From Thermohalobaculum sp951813525 (lineage in GTDB: Bacteria; Pseudomonadota; Alphaproteobacteria; Rhodobacterales; Rhodobacteraceae): a stretch of 64,000 nt of DNA. Below the pieces are notes generated by a model, which saw nothing but the letters and a program-made list of their open reading frames with translations, did no database searches and had not been told where the DNA came from. The translations under genes were made by a program, and so were the position numbers. The stretch spans positions 744,001 through 808,000 of the forward strand of contig CATOTJ020000001.1 of assembly GCA_951813525.2 (NCBI GenBank), written 5' to 3'. This document shows positions 26,069-34,254 of the stretch, one piece after another; positions within the stretch are counted from its first letter, which is position 1; every line of letters starts with the position of its first letter.

Positions 26069-27231
26069 GGCAAATGGTCAAACAGATTGCCGCCTTACTG
26101 ACGATTGCGGCCTTGCCGAACCTCGCCAGTGCGGACAGCCCCGGCGGTCCATTGGAAAAGATGGCCGAAGCCGTGCCGATCGCCGCAACCGGCGAAATAT
26201 TCCTGGCGGATGTTTCGGCGGCCAAGCGCCAATTGGCGGCCTTCCCGGTCGATGATGGCTATGCAAATTTACTGCTGTTCGCCCCATTGGCGACCCCTCC
26301 CGGGTTCGACCCGCAGGGGCTCGCCTTCCATCCTGACGGGTATCGCGCGGCGATGGGGTTCTCGATTGCCGAAATCGGCCAGATCGCCGGTTGGGGCAAA
26401 CCCCCAGACACCCCGGTCATCATGACCTTCCCGGGGATCGGCGACCGCTTGACCGCAATCGGCAGTGCTTTCAGGGCGCGCGGCTATCAGGTGAAAGATG
26501 TCGATGGCGCAGATATCTGGCACCGGCTGGACGATAACGCTTTTGACAACGCCCTGATTCTGGATGACGCCTTCAGCGGCCCGTTGGGGCAGTCGGTCAG
26601 GCTCGCGGTCGGCGCCGATCGGCTGTTGTTTTCGCGCACCTGGGCATCGATGAAGACGCTGCGAACGCCGGGCCCAAGCCTGCGTGACGACCCCATCGCG
26701 GCAAGGCTTCTGGCTGGCGCCTATGCGCTCGACGGCTATGGCGATCTGCTGGACATCACCTTGCTGGGACCGCAGATGCCCCGAAACGACATCCTGCCAA
26801 TTCTGCTTGGCGCCTCGGCCAGCGCCGAGGCCCTCGAAGCCCTGCGACTGGAACTCGAATTGCCGAAAGACGGCTTGCCATGGTTCCCGCAGCACGCATT
26901 GGCGCTCTGGCAGGACGGCGCGCGCATGACAGGCGCAATCCTGATCCCCTTTGCAGACCGACCTACAGCCGACAAAGCGCAGAAAATTTTCGAACGCAAT
27001 CTAGCGACTGTTAAAAGCCTGCTGGCCAATCGGCCGTTTGACGCGATGTTGCCCAAAGACCGGAAATTCCACGTGATCGAAAGCGGCGGCGGCGCCTTGC
27101 TCGTCCTCGCGTTCGCAAACGAGATGACGATCGATGGCCCCATCACCGTCTTAAACCTGATATCGCACCCGCGCCGAATGCTGATGGACATGCACCTTTA
27201 TCGTGAACTGTCATTGTTGGTCGGCGGTTGA
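26065..27231 (+). CDS. Secreted protein of unknown function, paralog A
   Basis: A 388-residue protein with a signal peptide (KQIAALLTIAALPNLASA). I do not recognise the family. Distinctive blocks are MGFSIAEIGQIAGWG, VIMTFPGIGDRL, IWHRLDDN and LLFSRTWASMKTL. The same blocks recur in the next gene, so the two are a tandem duplication. The ATG overlaps the stop of the enolase-superfamily gene (ATGA), so all three are probably one transcript. A start at 26074 is also possible. A periplasmic role connected with the sugar-acid enzyme is conceivable but unproven. Confidence 0.8.
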   Translation: MRQMVKQIAALLTIAALPNLASADSPGGPLEKMAEAVPIAATGEIFLADVSAAKRQLAAFPVDDGYANLLLFAPLATPPGFDPQGLAFHPDGYRAAMGFSIAEIGQIAGWGKPPDTPVIMTFPGIGDRLTAIGSAFRARGYQVKDVDGADIWHRLDDNAFDNALILDDAFSGPLGQSVRLAVGADRLLFSRTWASMKTLRTPGPSLRDDPIAARLLAGAYALDGYGDLLDITLLGPQMPRNDILPILLGASASAEALEALRLELELPKDGLPWFPQHALALWQDGARMTGAILIPFADRPTADKAQKIFERNLATVKSLLANRPFDAMLPKDRKFHVIESGGGALLVLAFANEMTIDGPITVLNLISHPRRMLMDMHLYRELSLLVGG

Positions 27232-28457
27232 ACCGGGCCGCTCAGGCGAACGCACCTGCCATCCCGGCGGGGCCGTTGCGCCGCCGCGGTCTACGCATTT
27301 TCAACTCCGTTGCCTCCGCGCTCCTCACCGTTCTTCTACCGATCCCGTCGATCGCCGACGGCCCGCTGGAACGGCTGGCCGACCGGGTGCCGCTCGGCGC
27401 GCCTGGCATGGTCGTGCTGACCGACGTGGCAGCATCAGTCACCGAAATCGCACCACTGGCAGCGGATTTTTCAGCAGCCGACCGGCGCATTATGGCCTAT
27501 TTGCCGCTGACCCTGGTGGGCGGGTTCGAACCCTATCAGGCCTGGAAGATATCCACCGAAGGCGGGCTGACCGCCCGGCTGGGATTCGAGATCGAGGAAA
27601 TTGGCCAGATTGCAAGCTGGCGCGGCGGCGGTGACGCGCCGGTCGTGATCACCGGGCTGCCGGGCCGCGCCGACACGATCGCAGCCGCCCTGCAATCGCG
27701 CGGCTTTGCCCCCCGAATGCGCTTTGGCACGACGGTCTGGCATCGTCTGCGCGACGGCCAAACAGATGCGGCCCATGCCGAAGAAGACCCGTTCAGCCAG
27801 CGCGCCGGGTATCCCGGGCGCTTTGTCATCGACGACAGCACCTTGCTGTTCGCCCGCAGCTGGACCGGGATCCGCAGGCTGGCGTCACAGCCCCTCAGCA
27901 TGCGCTTGGAACCCGACATCGCCGCGATCCTGCGCGCAGGGTATCTGGCTAAGGACCGCGGACGGTTGCTCGAAGTGATCCTGCTCGGCCCGCAAAAGCC
28001 ATTGAACACCGCTGTCTCGGGCTTCTACGGCACCGGTCCCGCGGCCGCCCCGAAAACGGCGAATGCAATCCGGCGCCTGCAAACGCGCGGCGATCCATTG
28101 CCTCCATTCCGGCGCCACGGCTTGCTGTTGTGGCAGAACGGGCAGCAGATCGCTGGCGCCGTCGCCATCCCCTACGAAACCCAAGCCGACGTACAGGCCG
28201 CCATCGGGCGTTTTCCGGCATTGCTGGACCGAACACTCAGCCTCTATGCTGGCGGCTTTGTCGGCGGCGTTCTGCGATACCAGCGGCATTTCTCGGTCTT
28301 AAGGGCCGGCAAACGCTGGGTCGCATTGCTGGCCTTTGAAGAAACCGGCGGCAAGTTTTCCGGCATCTCGCCCATGATGTTCGTGACCAACCCGTTCGGG
28401 CGGCTGCGCGAAATGCGCCTCTCCGGCGACTTGCCGGTCTTGCTCAGCGGACGATAA
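27228..28457 (+). CDS. Secreted protein of unknown function, paralog B
   Basis: A 409-residue paralog of the preceding gene. Matching blocks are LGFEIEEIGQIASW, VVITGLPGRADTIAAAL, VWHRLRDG, LLFARSWTGIRRL and RHGLLLWQNGQQIAGAVAIP. A signal-like hydrophobic stretch (NSVASALLTVLLPIPSIA) follows a basic N-terminus. The start is a TTG overlapping the upstream stop (TTGA), typical of coupled translation. Both proteins keep an internal repeat-like layout of two similar halves. Function unknown. Confidence 0.78.
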   Translation: MNRAAQANAPAIPAGPLRRRGLRIFNSVASALLTVLLPIPSIADGPLERLADRVPLGAPGMVVLTDVAASVTEIAPLAADFSAADRRIMAYLPLTLVGGFEPYQAWKISTEGGLTARLGFEIEEIGQIASWRGGGDAPVVITGLPGRADTIAAALQSRGFAPRMRFGTTVWHRLRDGQTDAAHAEEDPFSQRAGYPGRFVIDDSTLLFARSWTGIRRLASQPLSMRLEPDIAAILRAGYLAKDRGRLLEVILLGPQKPLNTAVSGFYGTGPAAAPKTANAIRRLQTRGDPLPPFRRHGLLLWQNGQQIAGAVAIPYETQADVQAAIGRFPALLDRTLSLYAGGFVGGVLRYQRHFSVLRAGKRWVALLAFEETGGKFSGISPMMFVTNPFGRLREMRLSGDLPVLLSGR

Positions 28458-28470
28458 CCGGAACCCTGAC

Positions 28471-29793
28471 CTATTCCGCGGCCAGCGGCAGCTCGGCAAA
28501 GGGTACGACATAGGGCCCCTCCGGGATCACTGCGATATCCGGATCGCCATGGCGGGCAATGGCAGCGGCAATCGCCGCAGTCAGATCGTCGACCTGCTCA
28601 ACTCCAGTGACGCCGTGATCCACACCCAGCCCCGGCGCATAAAGCTGAATCTGCCCGGCCCGCATCGGTTTCAGCTGCATCTCGGTCTGCCACTCATCGA
28701 TATCCGCCAGGGATTTGACCGTCAGCGTATCCAGAAACCCTGCCGGGCCCAGCGCAACCAGCCGCTCCTGAGCCGCCCGAAACTCGGGCGAGCCGAGACC
28801 TTCCGAACATTCCGACGCGATGATCAGTGTCCCGCCGGGCGCCAAAATCCCCAGCGGCGTCACCATGCCCTTGACGGTCTGGTAATAGGTTTTGTCCAGC
28901 GGATATCCGGCGGACGAGGTCACAACCGTGCTGAACCGGCGCCCGGTCGTCACCTCGCAGGACGCGCGTGCAAAATCGACCGCCGCCATGTGGCTTTGAA
29001 CGATGTCGCCAAAGGAAACAAACGCCAGACGCCGCGCCTCGTCGATCACTGTGTTCAGCGCCAGAATCGGGCCAGCTACAGGACCGTTGTCGGAACCAGC
29101 CAGCATCTCGACAATTTCCAACTGGGTTTCATGCAACGGGTTCTGATCCAGATTGCACGACGCCGCATATGGGCTTTCCATGAACCGGGCGGAATGGAAC
29201 GTCCGGATCGTTTCGTGATGGGCAATTCCGGGGGCGATGACCTTCCGCCCACCCGAATACCCGGCCATGAAATGCGGCTCGACCAGTCCGGTCGCGATCT
29301 TGATATCGGCCTCGACAAAAAGGCGGTTCAGCCCGACAGGACAGTCATGTTTAACCGTGCGGCCAAGATGAACACATGCGCCCTCGTCCCGCGCGTCATG
29401 GTTCAGAACGCGGACCGTCTGCTGAACCCACGGATCGCCCAGTACCTCCTCCAACTCCTCACCCAGATTTGGCCGGTGCAGTCCGGTGGCAACCAGAACA
29501 GTGATGCCATCCGCAGGAATACCCGCCGCCATCAGGCGTTCGATCAGCGGACGCAGAAACAGATGATTGGGAACAGGGCGGGTGATATCGCAGATCAGGA
29601 TACAAGCTGTCCTGGCCCCAGCGGCCAAGTCAGAGATCGCCGGACAACCGATCGGGCCGTCAATAGCGGCGGCGACCGCGGCGGCCGGATCGGGCGGCAA
29701 AGCCATCGCAGGCTTGCGGATGATCGTCGGACGGGCACCCTCCGGCAACGCCACCGTCAGGGGCGTGCGGCCATAATCGAGTGTAATCTGCAT
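28471..29793 (-). CDS. larA: Lactate racemase-family enzyme LarA (classical type)
   Basis: A 440-residue classical LarA homolog. The residues known from the Lactobacillus enzyme are all in place: D69 and R72 (CDITRPVPNH), H106 (ATGLHRP), H174 (VEPHFMAGYSGG), K184 (GRKVIAPG) and H200 (RTFHSARF). K184 would carry the pincer nucleotide and H200 would bind nickel. A GGAGG site precedes the ATG at 29793. It is on the same strand as the lar operon but 4 kb away, and convergent with paralog B. It interconverts the stereoisomers of lactate or another 2-hydroxy acid; which acid is open. Confidence 0.9.
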   Translation of the reverse strand: MQITLDYGRTPLTVALPEGARPTIIRKPAMALPPDPAAAVAAAIDGPIGCPAISDLAAGARTACILICDITRPVPNHLFLRPLIERLMAAGIPADGITVLVATGLHRPNLGEELEEVLGDPWVQQTVRVLNHDARDEGACVHLGRTVKHDCPVGLNRLFVEADIKIATGLVEPHFMAGYSGGRKVIAPGIAHHETIRTFHSARFMESPYAASCNLDQNPLHETQLEIVEMLAGSDNGPVAGPILALNTVIDEARRLAFVSFGDIVQSHMAAVDFARASCEVTTGRRFSTVVTSSAGYPLDKTYYQTVKGMVTPLGILAPGGTLIIASECSEGLGSPEFRAAQERLVALGPAGFLDTLTVKSLADIDEWQTEMQLKPMRAGQIQLYAPGLGVDHGVTGVEQVDDLTAAIAAAIARHGDPDIAVIPEGPYVVPFAELPLAAE

Positions 29794-30074
29794 CCGCAGC
29801 CCTCCATCTGTTCGCGGGCAATGATTAGGCGCGCTGCCTTGACCGGGCAAGCCTTAGCGACCCGATCCCGTGGCCCGAAGCTGAGGAACGCGGGGTACCG
29901 TGTCAGCCGGCACCAGCGATCCCCTGCCAAATCGCGGTCGGCGGAACCGCAGCCTATCTGCCCGTCGCCCCATCTCGCATTTCATACCGGCGCGGCGACT
30001 GGCAGCTTTCACATTCTAGGACTCCGGCCCGATGCGCTATATCAGGCTCACAATCGTCATTTTCGGGGGGTGCC

Positions 30075-30884
30075 ATGGCCAGTTTCAAGAAAATGGAACA
30101 TCAGGGTTGGGTTGAAAAAGCCCGCTTCTACGACGATCACTTCGCCGGTGTGACGCGGCAGGCCATCGGACCTCTGCTTGCCAGCTTGGGGGATATGTCC
30201 GGTCGCAAACTCCTGGATATCTGCTGCGGGACCGGCGACCTCGCCAAAGCGGCGACGCAGAATGGGGCGCTTGTGACCGGCCTGGATTTCGCCAAACCAA
30301 TGATCGACATTGCGCGAAACCGGGTACCATCCGCGAAATTCGAAGTCGGTGACGCTGAAAACCTCAGCTTTCAGGATTCAAGTTTCGATATGGCGACCTG
30401 CGCCTTCGGACTTTGGCATATCAGCGATCCCGACAGTGCAATCGCCCAGGCAGCACGCGTGTTGAAACCCGGCGGCACCTATTCCTACACGGCGTGGCTC
30501 CCGCCGGACCAAGGCTGGGACATGATGGGTCTGCTGATGACGGCCATCAACAAGCACGGTACCCTTGACGTTGACCTGCCACCCGCCCCGCCGCCCTTTC
30601 GATTTGCCCAAACGGCAGACGCCGAAAATACGCTGCAGGCGTGCGGCCTCAGACCCGTCACTTTTGAAAAGAAAACGGCCATCTGGAGCGGCCGGACCGG
30701 CGATGATTTGCTTGATCTTCTCTACAAGGGAATCGTGCGCGCACCCATGCTCATCGACGCACAGGCGCCCGGCGCCAGACAAGCTATCATTAACGAAATT
30801 CGGGCTGGTGCCGAGGCGTTCCGTACCGGCGATAAAATCAGGATGCGCTGGCCGTATTTGGTGGGCGTCGCCACCAAGACTTGA
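30075..30884 (+). CDS. Class I SAM-dependent methyltransferase
   Basis: A 269-residue methyltransferase. Motif I is LLDICCGTGDLAKAA, followed by TGLDFAKPMIDIAR, VGDAENLSFQDSSFD (motif II) and RVLKPGGTYSYTAW (motif III). The likely substrate is a small molecule, resembling UbiE/COQ5-like and related enzymes, but no specific one can be assigned. An upstream G-rich tract (GGGGGG at about 30064-30070) may act as the ribosome site. No operon partners are evident. Confidence 0.85.
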   Translation: MASFKKMEHQGWVEKARFYDDHFAGVTRQAIGPLLASLGDMSGRKLLDICCGTGDLAKAATQNGALVTGLDFAKPMIDIARNRVPSAKFEVGDAENLSFQDSSFDMATCAFGLWHISDPDSAIAQAARVLKPGGTYSYTAWLPPDQGWDMMGLLMTAINKHGTLDVDLPPAPPPFRFAQTADAENTLQACGLRPVTFEKKTAIWSGRTGDDLLDLLYKGIVRAPMLIDAQAPGARQAIINEIRAGAEAFRTGDKIRMRWPYLVGVATKT

Positions 30885-30894
30885 CGACGCCGGG

Positions 30895-31114
30895 CCAGCG
30901 TTGACGCCGCAGAATGAGCACTTACGTGTTGCTGCCGCCAGTGCCCAATCTGCACGGCCCAGGCGGCGGCCTTCAGTTCCAGCGTGCTTCGCCAGTCGGT
31001 TGCACCCGACTTCATGCGCAGGACATGGTAGCGAACCGAGCCTTCGCTCACACCGAGCAACCGGGCAATCTTCACCCCGGTCGACCCGTGTTCGTTCAAA
31101 ACCTTGATGGTCAT
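30895..31114 (-). mobile_element. IS21-family transposase (istA) 5' remnant
   Basis: A fragment that starts at 31114 as MTIKVLNEHGSTGVKIARLL followed by GVSEGSVRYHVLRMKSG, an IS21-type helix-turn-helix, then TLELKAAAWAVQIGHWRQQ, which resembles the following IstA segment. Similarity stops near 30900, and neither the DDE catalytic domain nor istB is present. It is therefore a truncated relic. It marks the left edge of an unrecognised intergenic stretch. Confidence 0.6.
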
Positions 31115-31442
31115 ACCAGCGTCTTTGTCGATCCGGCCCCTTCACTGCCCCGAATTCTTCCGTTCAGGAACTTCTTGGCCCAAGGCAACAATCCGCAAGA
31201 CTGAAGGCCGCCTTGGCTCGTCTTTCGCATGTCGCGGGGCATCTGACCCCGCAACGTTACCAGTCCGGGGCCATACGCATGGCCGGGCGGAACGTTCTAT
31301 GCCAAATGTCCAAGAGCCGCGCTGCAATCAAATACTTCAGGCTGCTCAACAGCCGAAGTGGCAGAGATTTGCCTTGTCCATCGCATTGGCAGACTGCACA
31401 ATTGCGGCGCAATTCATACGAAGAATATTGGGCGAGGATGAA
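31115..31442. other. Intergenic stretch without a supportable gene
   Basis: About 330 bases between the IS21 relic and the next gene. Open frames here have no recognisable domain, and the frame continuous with the next gene lacks a plausible start and has atypical content. The 3' end supplies the promoter and a GAGGATGAA ribosome site for the following gene. Confidence 0.5.
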
Positions 31443-32336
31443 ATGTCGGATTACAGCAACTGGCAGATCGTGAAATCCTTTCGACAAGGCTTTTACGAGC
31501 AGTCTGCGGCGATGATGCCATATCAATTTAAAGAACATTATCAAAACATTCCCATATATGTCCCCAGCGGCAAGACAATGCGGTATCGGATTGGAAGCAA
31601 TTATCAGTCGAAATACAGCTCTGACCGAAAAACGCATGCGCTTGCGCTGCGTAAAAAGATCGAAAGCCACTATGGTGAACACCTCGACGAGTCACTGAGA
31701 AAGTGGCTCTATTCGAAAAGGCTGGCGTCCTGTTTTTCTGGGCACGGCTCGCCCGAAGAAATTTCGATGATCGCCTCTTATGCTGTTTACTCTGGCTACA
31801 AATCTGAAGGCGAATTGACGAACTGGATGCCAAAGGTTTTTGGCCTGGATTGCAATGGATTTGCCAGCGCCTATTTCACGGCGATTAAAACGTTCCAGAA
31901 GCCTATGTATTACATCCCAAAATTCCCGATGCATGCCGGATATGCGCTGGAGGAGAACGAAATAACCTATGATGGCGTAATCTGTTTTGCCCGGCATAAG
32001 ATGAAAACGCTAAAGGGCGTCGATGAAGACGGCGACGGCAAAGACGACCGTGTGGAAACGAAGGACTGGGAAGTCCGGCCAAACCCAGGAAACGGCGCCC
32101 ACATCATGGTCATCGATTGTTGGGCCCAGAAGCCAGATGCGCTTTGGGTGACGCAAATGTCGGCAACCTACGGCCTGGACACCCACAGATACGATATCAT
32201 TGGGTCGCCAGCGATCAAGAAGAAGCGCCGGGCGGCATTCGTCATCAGACGCCGTGGTTTGGGAAAGAAGTACAATATTGACGTGATGTTCTCAAAGCGC
32301 ATGCCATCGTGGATTGGGTCCGACGGCGGCGAATAG
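31443..32336 (+). CDS. NlpC/P60-like cysteine-peptidase-fold protein with an EF-hand-like loop
   Basis: A 297-residue protein, more AT-rich than its surroundings. I do not recognise the exact family. FGLDCNGFASAYF resembles the nucleophile motif of NlpC/P60 peptidases (D-C-x-G-F), and NGAHIMVIDCW supplies a His at about the right distance. Between them DEDGDGKDDRVE is a textbook 12-residue calcium-loop pattern (D1, D3, D5, G6, E12). No signal peptide is visible, so a cytoplasmic or effector-like protein is possible. The ATG at 31443 is preferred for GAGGA just upstream. The base composition and flanking IS relic suggest horizontal acquisition. Confidence 0.6.
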   Translation: MSDYSNWQIVKSFRQGFYEQSAAMMPYQFKEHYQNIPIYVPSGKTMRYRIGSNYQSKYSSDRKTHALALRKKIESHYGEHLDESLRKWLYSKRLASCFSGHGSPEEISMIASYAVYSGYKSEGELTNWMPKVFGLDCNGFASAYFTAIKTFQKPMYYIPKFPMHAGYALEENEITYDGVICFARHKMKTLKGVDEDGDGKDDRVETKDWEVRPNPGNGAHIMVIDCWAQKPDALWVTQMSATYGLDTHRYDIIGSPAIKKKRRAAFVIRRRGLGKKYNIDVMFSKRMPSWIGSDGGE

Positions 32337-32866
32337 CGAGGCTGCAGTGGTTTGATTGCGCGGAGCGGCGCTAAACGCGAAATCGCAGCCGCCTTCGGTT
32401 TGCCGTGCGCCCGATCAAACTTTCCTGCGGGTGCACGCAACATCAGTCCTTCTGACCGCCCTAGTCAACGAAAGCCCCGCAGCGAACCCCGGGGGCCTTT
32501 CGATCTCGATGCCAGCGCCTGTGCTGGGCGAGCGTGGCATTCGGCTTTTCCGAGAACATCGCATTGAACACGCGAGCGACAACGCGGCCCGTCGTGGGCG
32601 ATGGGGCGGTCGCCTCTTCACGGCATCGCACACACAAATCCGACTGGAATGGACAGATGAAGGCGCCGACCCGACCGCAGACGCCCCGTTCCCAAAATAG
32701 ACCACCGTCGCGGCGGCGCGTGACTTCTCTCGCAGCAATCAACGGATAACCAGCGGATTTCCCAAGCAAGCTCACTCGGCACCGGGGCCGACACTTGCCT
32801 CGTGCAACCCTCGCCCAGAAACGCAACTACCCATTCGCCCGACGGGCCGAAGCATATGCCCCGGCC
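32337..32866. other. 530-base stretch without a supportable gene
   Basis: Several overlapping open frames on both strands are rich in Arg, Ser and Pro, share no recognisable motif and have no good ribosome sites. I see no repeat, palindrome with T-run or RNA gene. It may be decayed coding DNA at the right border of the acquired segment. Confidence 0.5.
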
Positions 32867-34042
32867 CTAAGCCAGCGTTTCGGCGAAACGGACGATGCGG
32901 GTCAGGGCGTCGCGCAGGTCTTCATCGGAAACCGTCAGCGCAACTCTGATATGGCCTGCAGCGGCTTTACCGAAGCTTTCTCCCGGCATCACGCCAATCA
33001 GTTCTTCGTCCAGCAGCCGGTTGGCAAAGTCGTCGCCCGAAAGGCCGGTGGCGCGAACGTCCAGCATCACATACATGCCCCCCTCCGGCGGCACAAAACC
33101 CAGGCGATTGGCGCCGGACAGCACCTCCAGGGCAATATCGCGTCGGCGGCGATAACGCGCGGCAACCTCGGCCTCTGTCTCGGCCAACTCGGTCAGCGCA
33201 TGCAGGGCCGCATCCTGAATAAAACCCGGCAGGCCATAAGTCGTGGTCCCCGCAAGATCGCTTTGACAGATGATGTTGAACTCCGGCGCGACGCACCAGC
33301 CAAGGCGGGCACCGGTCATGGCGAACCCTTTCGACATCGACCCGATCAGGAACGTCCGCTCGGCCATGCCGTCCAGATCCCGGATCGAGATATGCTCGCC
33401 ATCGTGGACCTGGCTCTCGTAAAGCTCGTCCGAGATCACCCAAAGATCACGGCGCCGGGCGAGATCGGCAACCGCCTCCAGCCGCTCGCGCGTATAGACC
33501 GCGCCCGTCGGGTTGTTCGGAGAATTGATCAGGATCGCTCGTGTGCGCGGTGTCAGCGCCGCCTCGATCGCGCTTGCATCCGGCTGAAATCCGTCCTCTG
33601 CCAATGTCGGGACAATGACCGGCTCGCCGCCCGCCGCGCGAACGGTCATATCGAAACTGGCATAAAACGGGTCCAGAACGACACAGCCGTCACCGGCATC
33701 GAACGCCGCGGTCATCGCGGAGAAAATCGCGCCCTGCCCGCCCGAGGTGACGATCACATTCTTTGGGCCAGCCTGCGGCCCGCCGCGCGCATTCACCCGG
33801 TCGGCGATCGCCTGGCGCAGCGCCCTGATGCCGGGGATCGCCGCATAGCCCAGATTGCCGCCGCGGGCGCTCGCGTCCATCACGTCCAGAATCCGATCGT
33901 CGGTCTTGATGTCGTGATCACCGATCGACAGCATCGTGACCTGCTTGCCCTCGTTCTGCAGACGCCGGGCACGCATATAGACCTCCCAGCCATCGGCATT
34001 TCCGGGAACAATGCTGCGGATACGGCGTGAAACTTCTGGCAT
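32867..34042 (-). CDS. Class I/II pyridoxal-phosphate aminotransferase
   Basis: A 391-residue fold-type I aminotransferase. The PLP lysine is K238 in GSMSKGFAMTGARLGW, the substrate-carboxylate Arg lies near the C-terminus (AAAGHIRVALTVSDE), and the family motifs NSPNNPTGAVYT (176-179) and ISDELYES are present. The closest general class is the aspartate/alanine aminotransferase group acting on 2-oxo acids. The ATG at 34042 removes an unlikely Pro/Gly-rich extension. It appears monocistronic. Confidence 0.87.
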   Translation of the reverse strand: MPEVSRRIRSIVPGNADGWEVYMRARRLQNEGKQVTMLSIGDHDIKTDDRILDVMDASARGGNLGYAAIPGIRALRQAIADRVNARGGPQAGPKNVIVTSGGQGAIFSAMTAAFDAGDGCVVLDPFYASFDMTVRAAGGEPVIVPTLAEDGFQPDASAIEAALTPRTRAILINSPNNPTGAVYTRERLEAVADLARRRDLWVISDELYESQVHDGEHISIRDLDGMAERTFLIGSMSKGFAMTGARLGWCVAPEFNIICQSDLAGTTTYGLPGFIQDAALHALTELAETEAEVAARYRRRRDIALEVLSGANRLGFVPPEGGMYVMLDVRATGLSGDDFANRLLDEELIGVMPGESFGKAAAGHIRVALTVSDEDLRDALTRIVRFAETLA

Positions 34043-34254
34043 GGCTGACCCCGTTTGGCACTGGCCCCGCGGGCCGGTTTCAGTCGGAAACGGCAGGGGT
34101 GGCATGACGACTGCACCCGATCAAGGGGCCGGGGGTGGCGACGGATCGCCTCAGCCGCCCAAGCAGTTGCGGCCAAACCGGCGGCGGCCTGTCACCGCAC
34201 TTGCAAAAGACGCATTGCAGTCAACGCAGCCCATCCGGTCAGCCATAGGAAACG

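Noticed and set aside
28549..30153. A 534-codon open frame on the plus strand across larA
   Set aside because: Antisense to a LarA with every active-site residue; no recognisable domain in the plus frame.
32356..32826. Open frames of 71-121 codons in the gap before the aminotransferase
   Set aside because: Frames overlap on both strands, lack ribosome sites and motifs, and have Arg/Ser/Pro bias typical of non-coding high-GC DNA.
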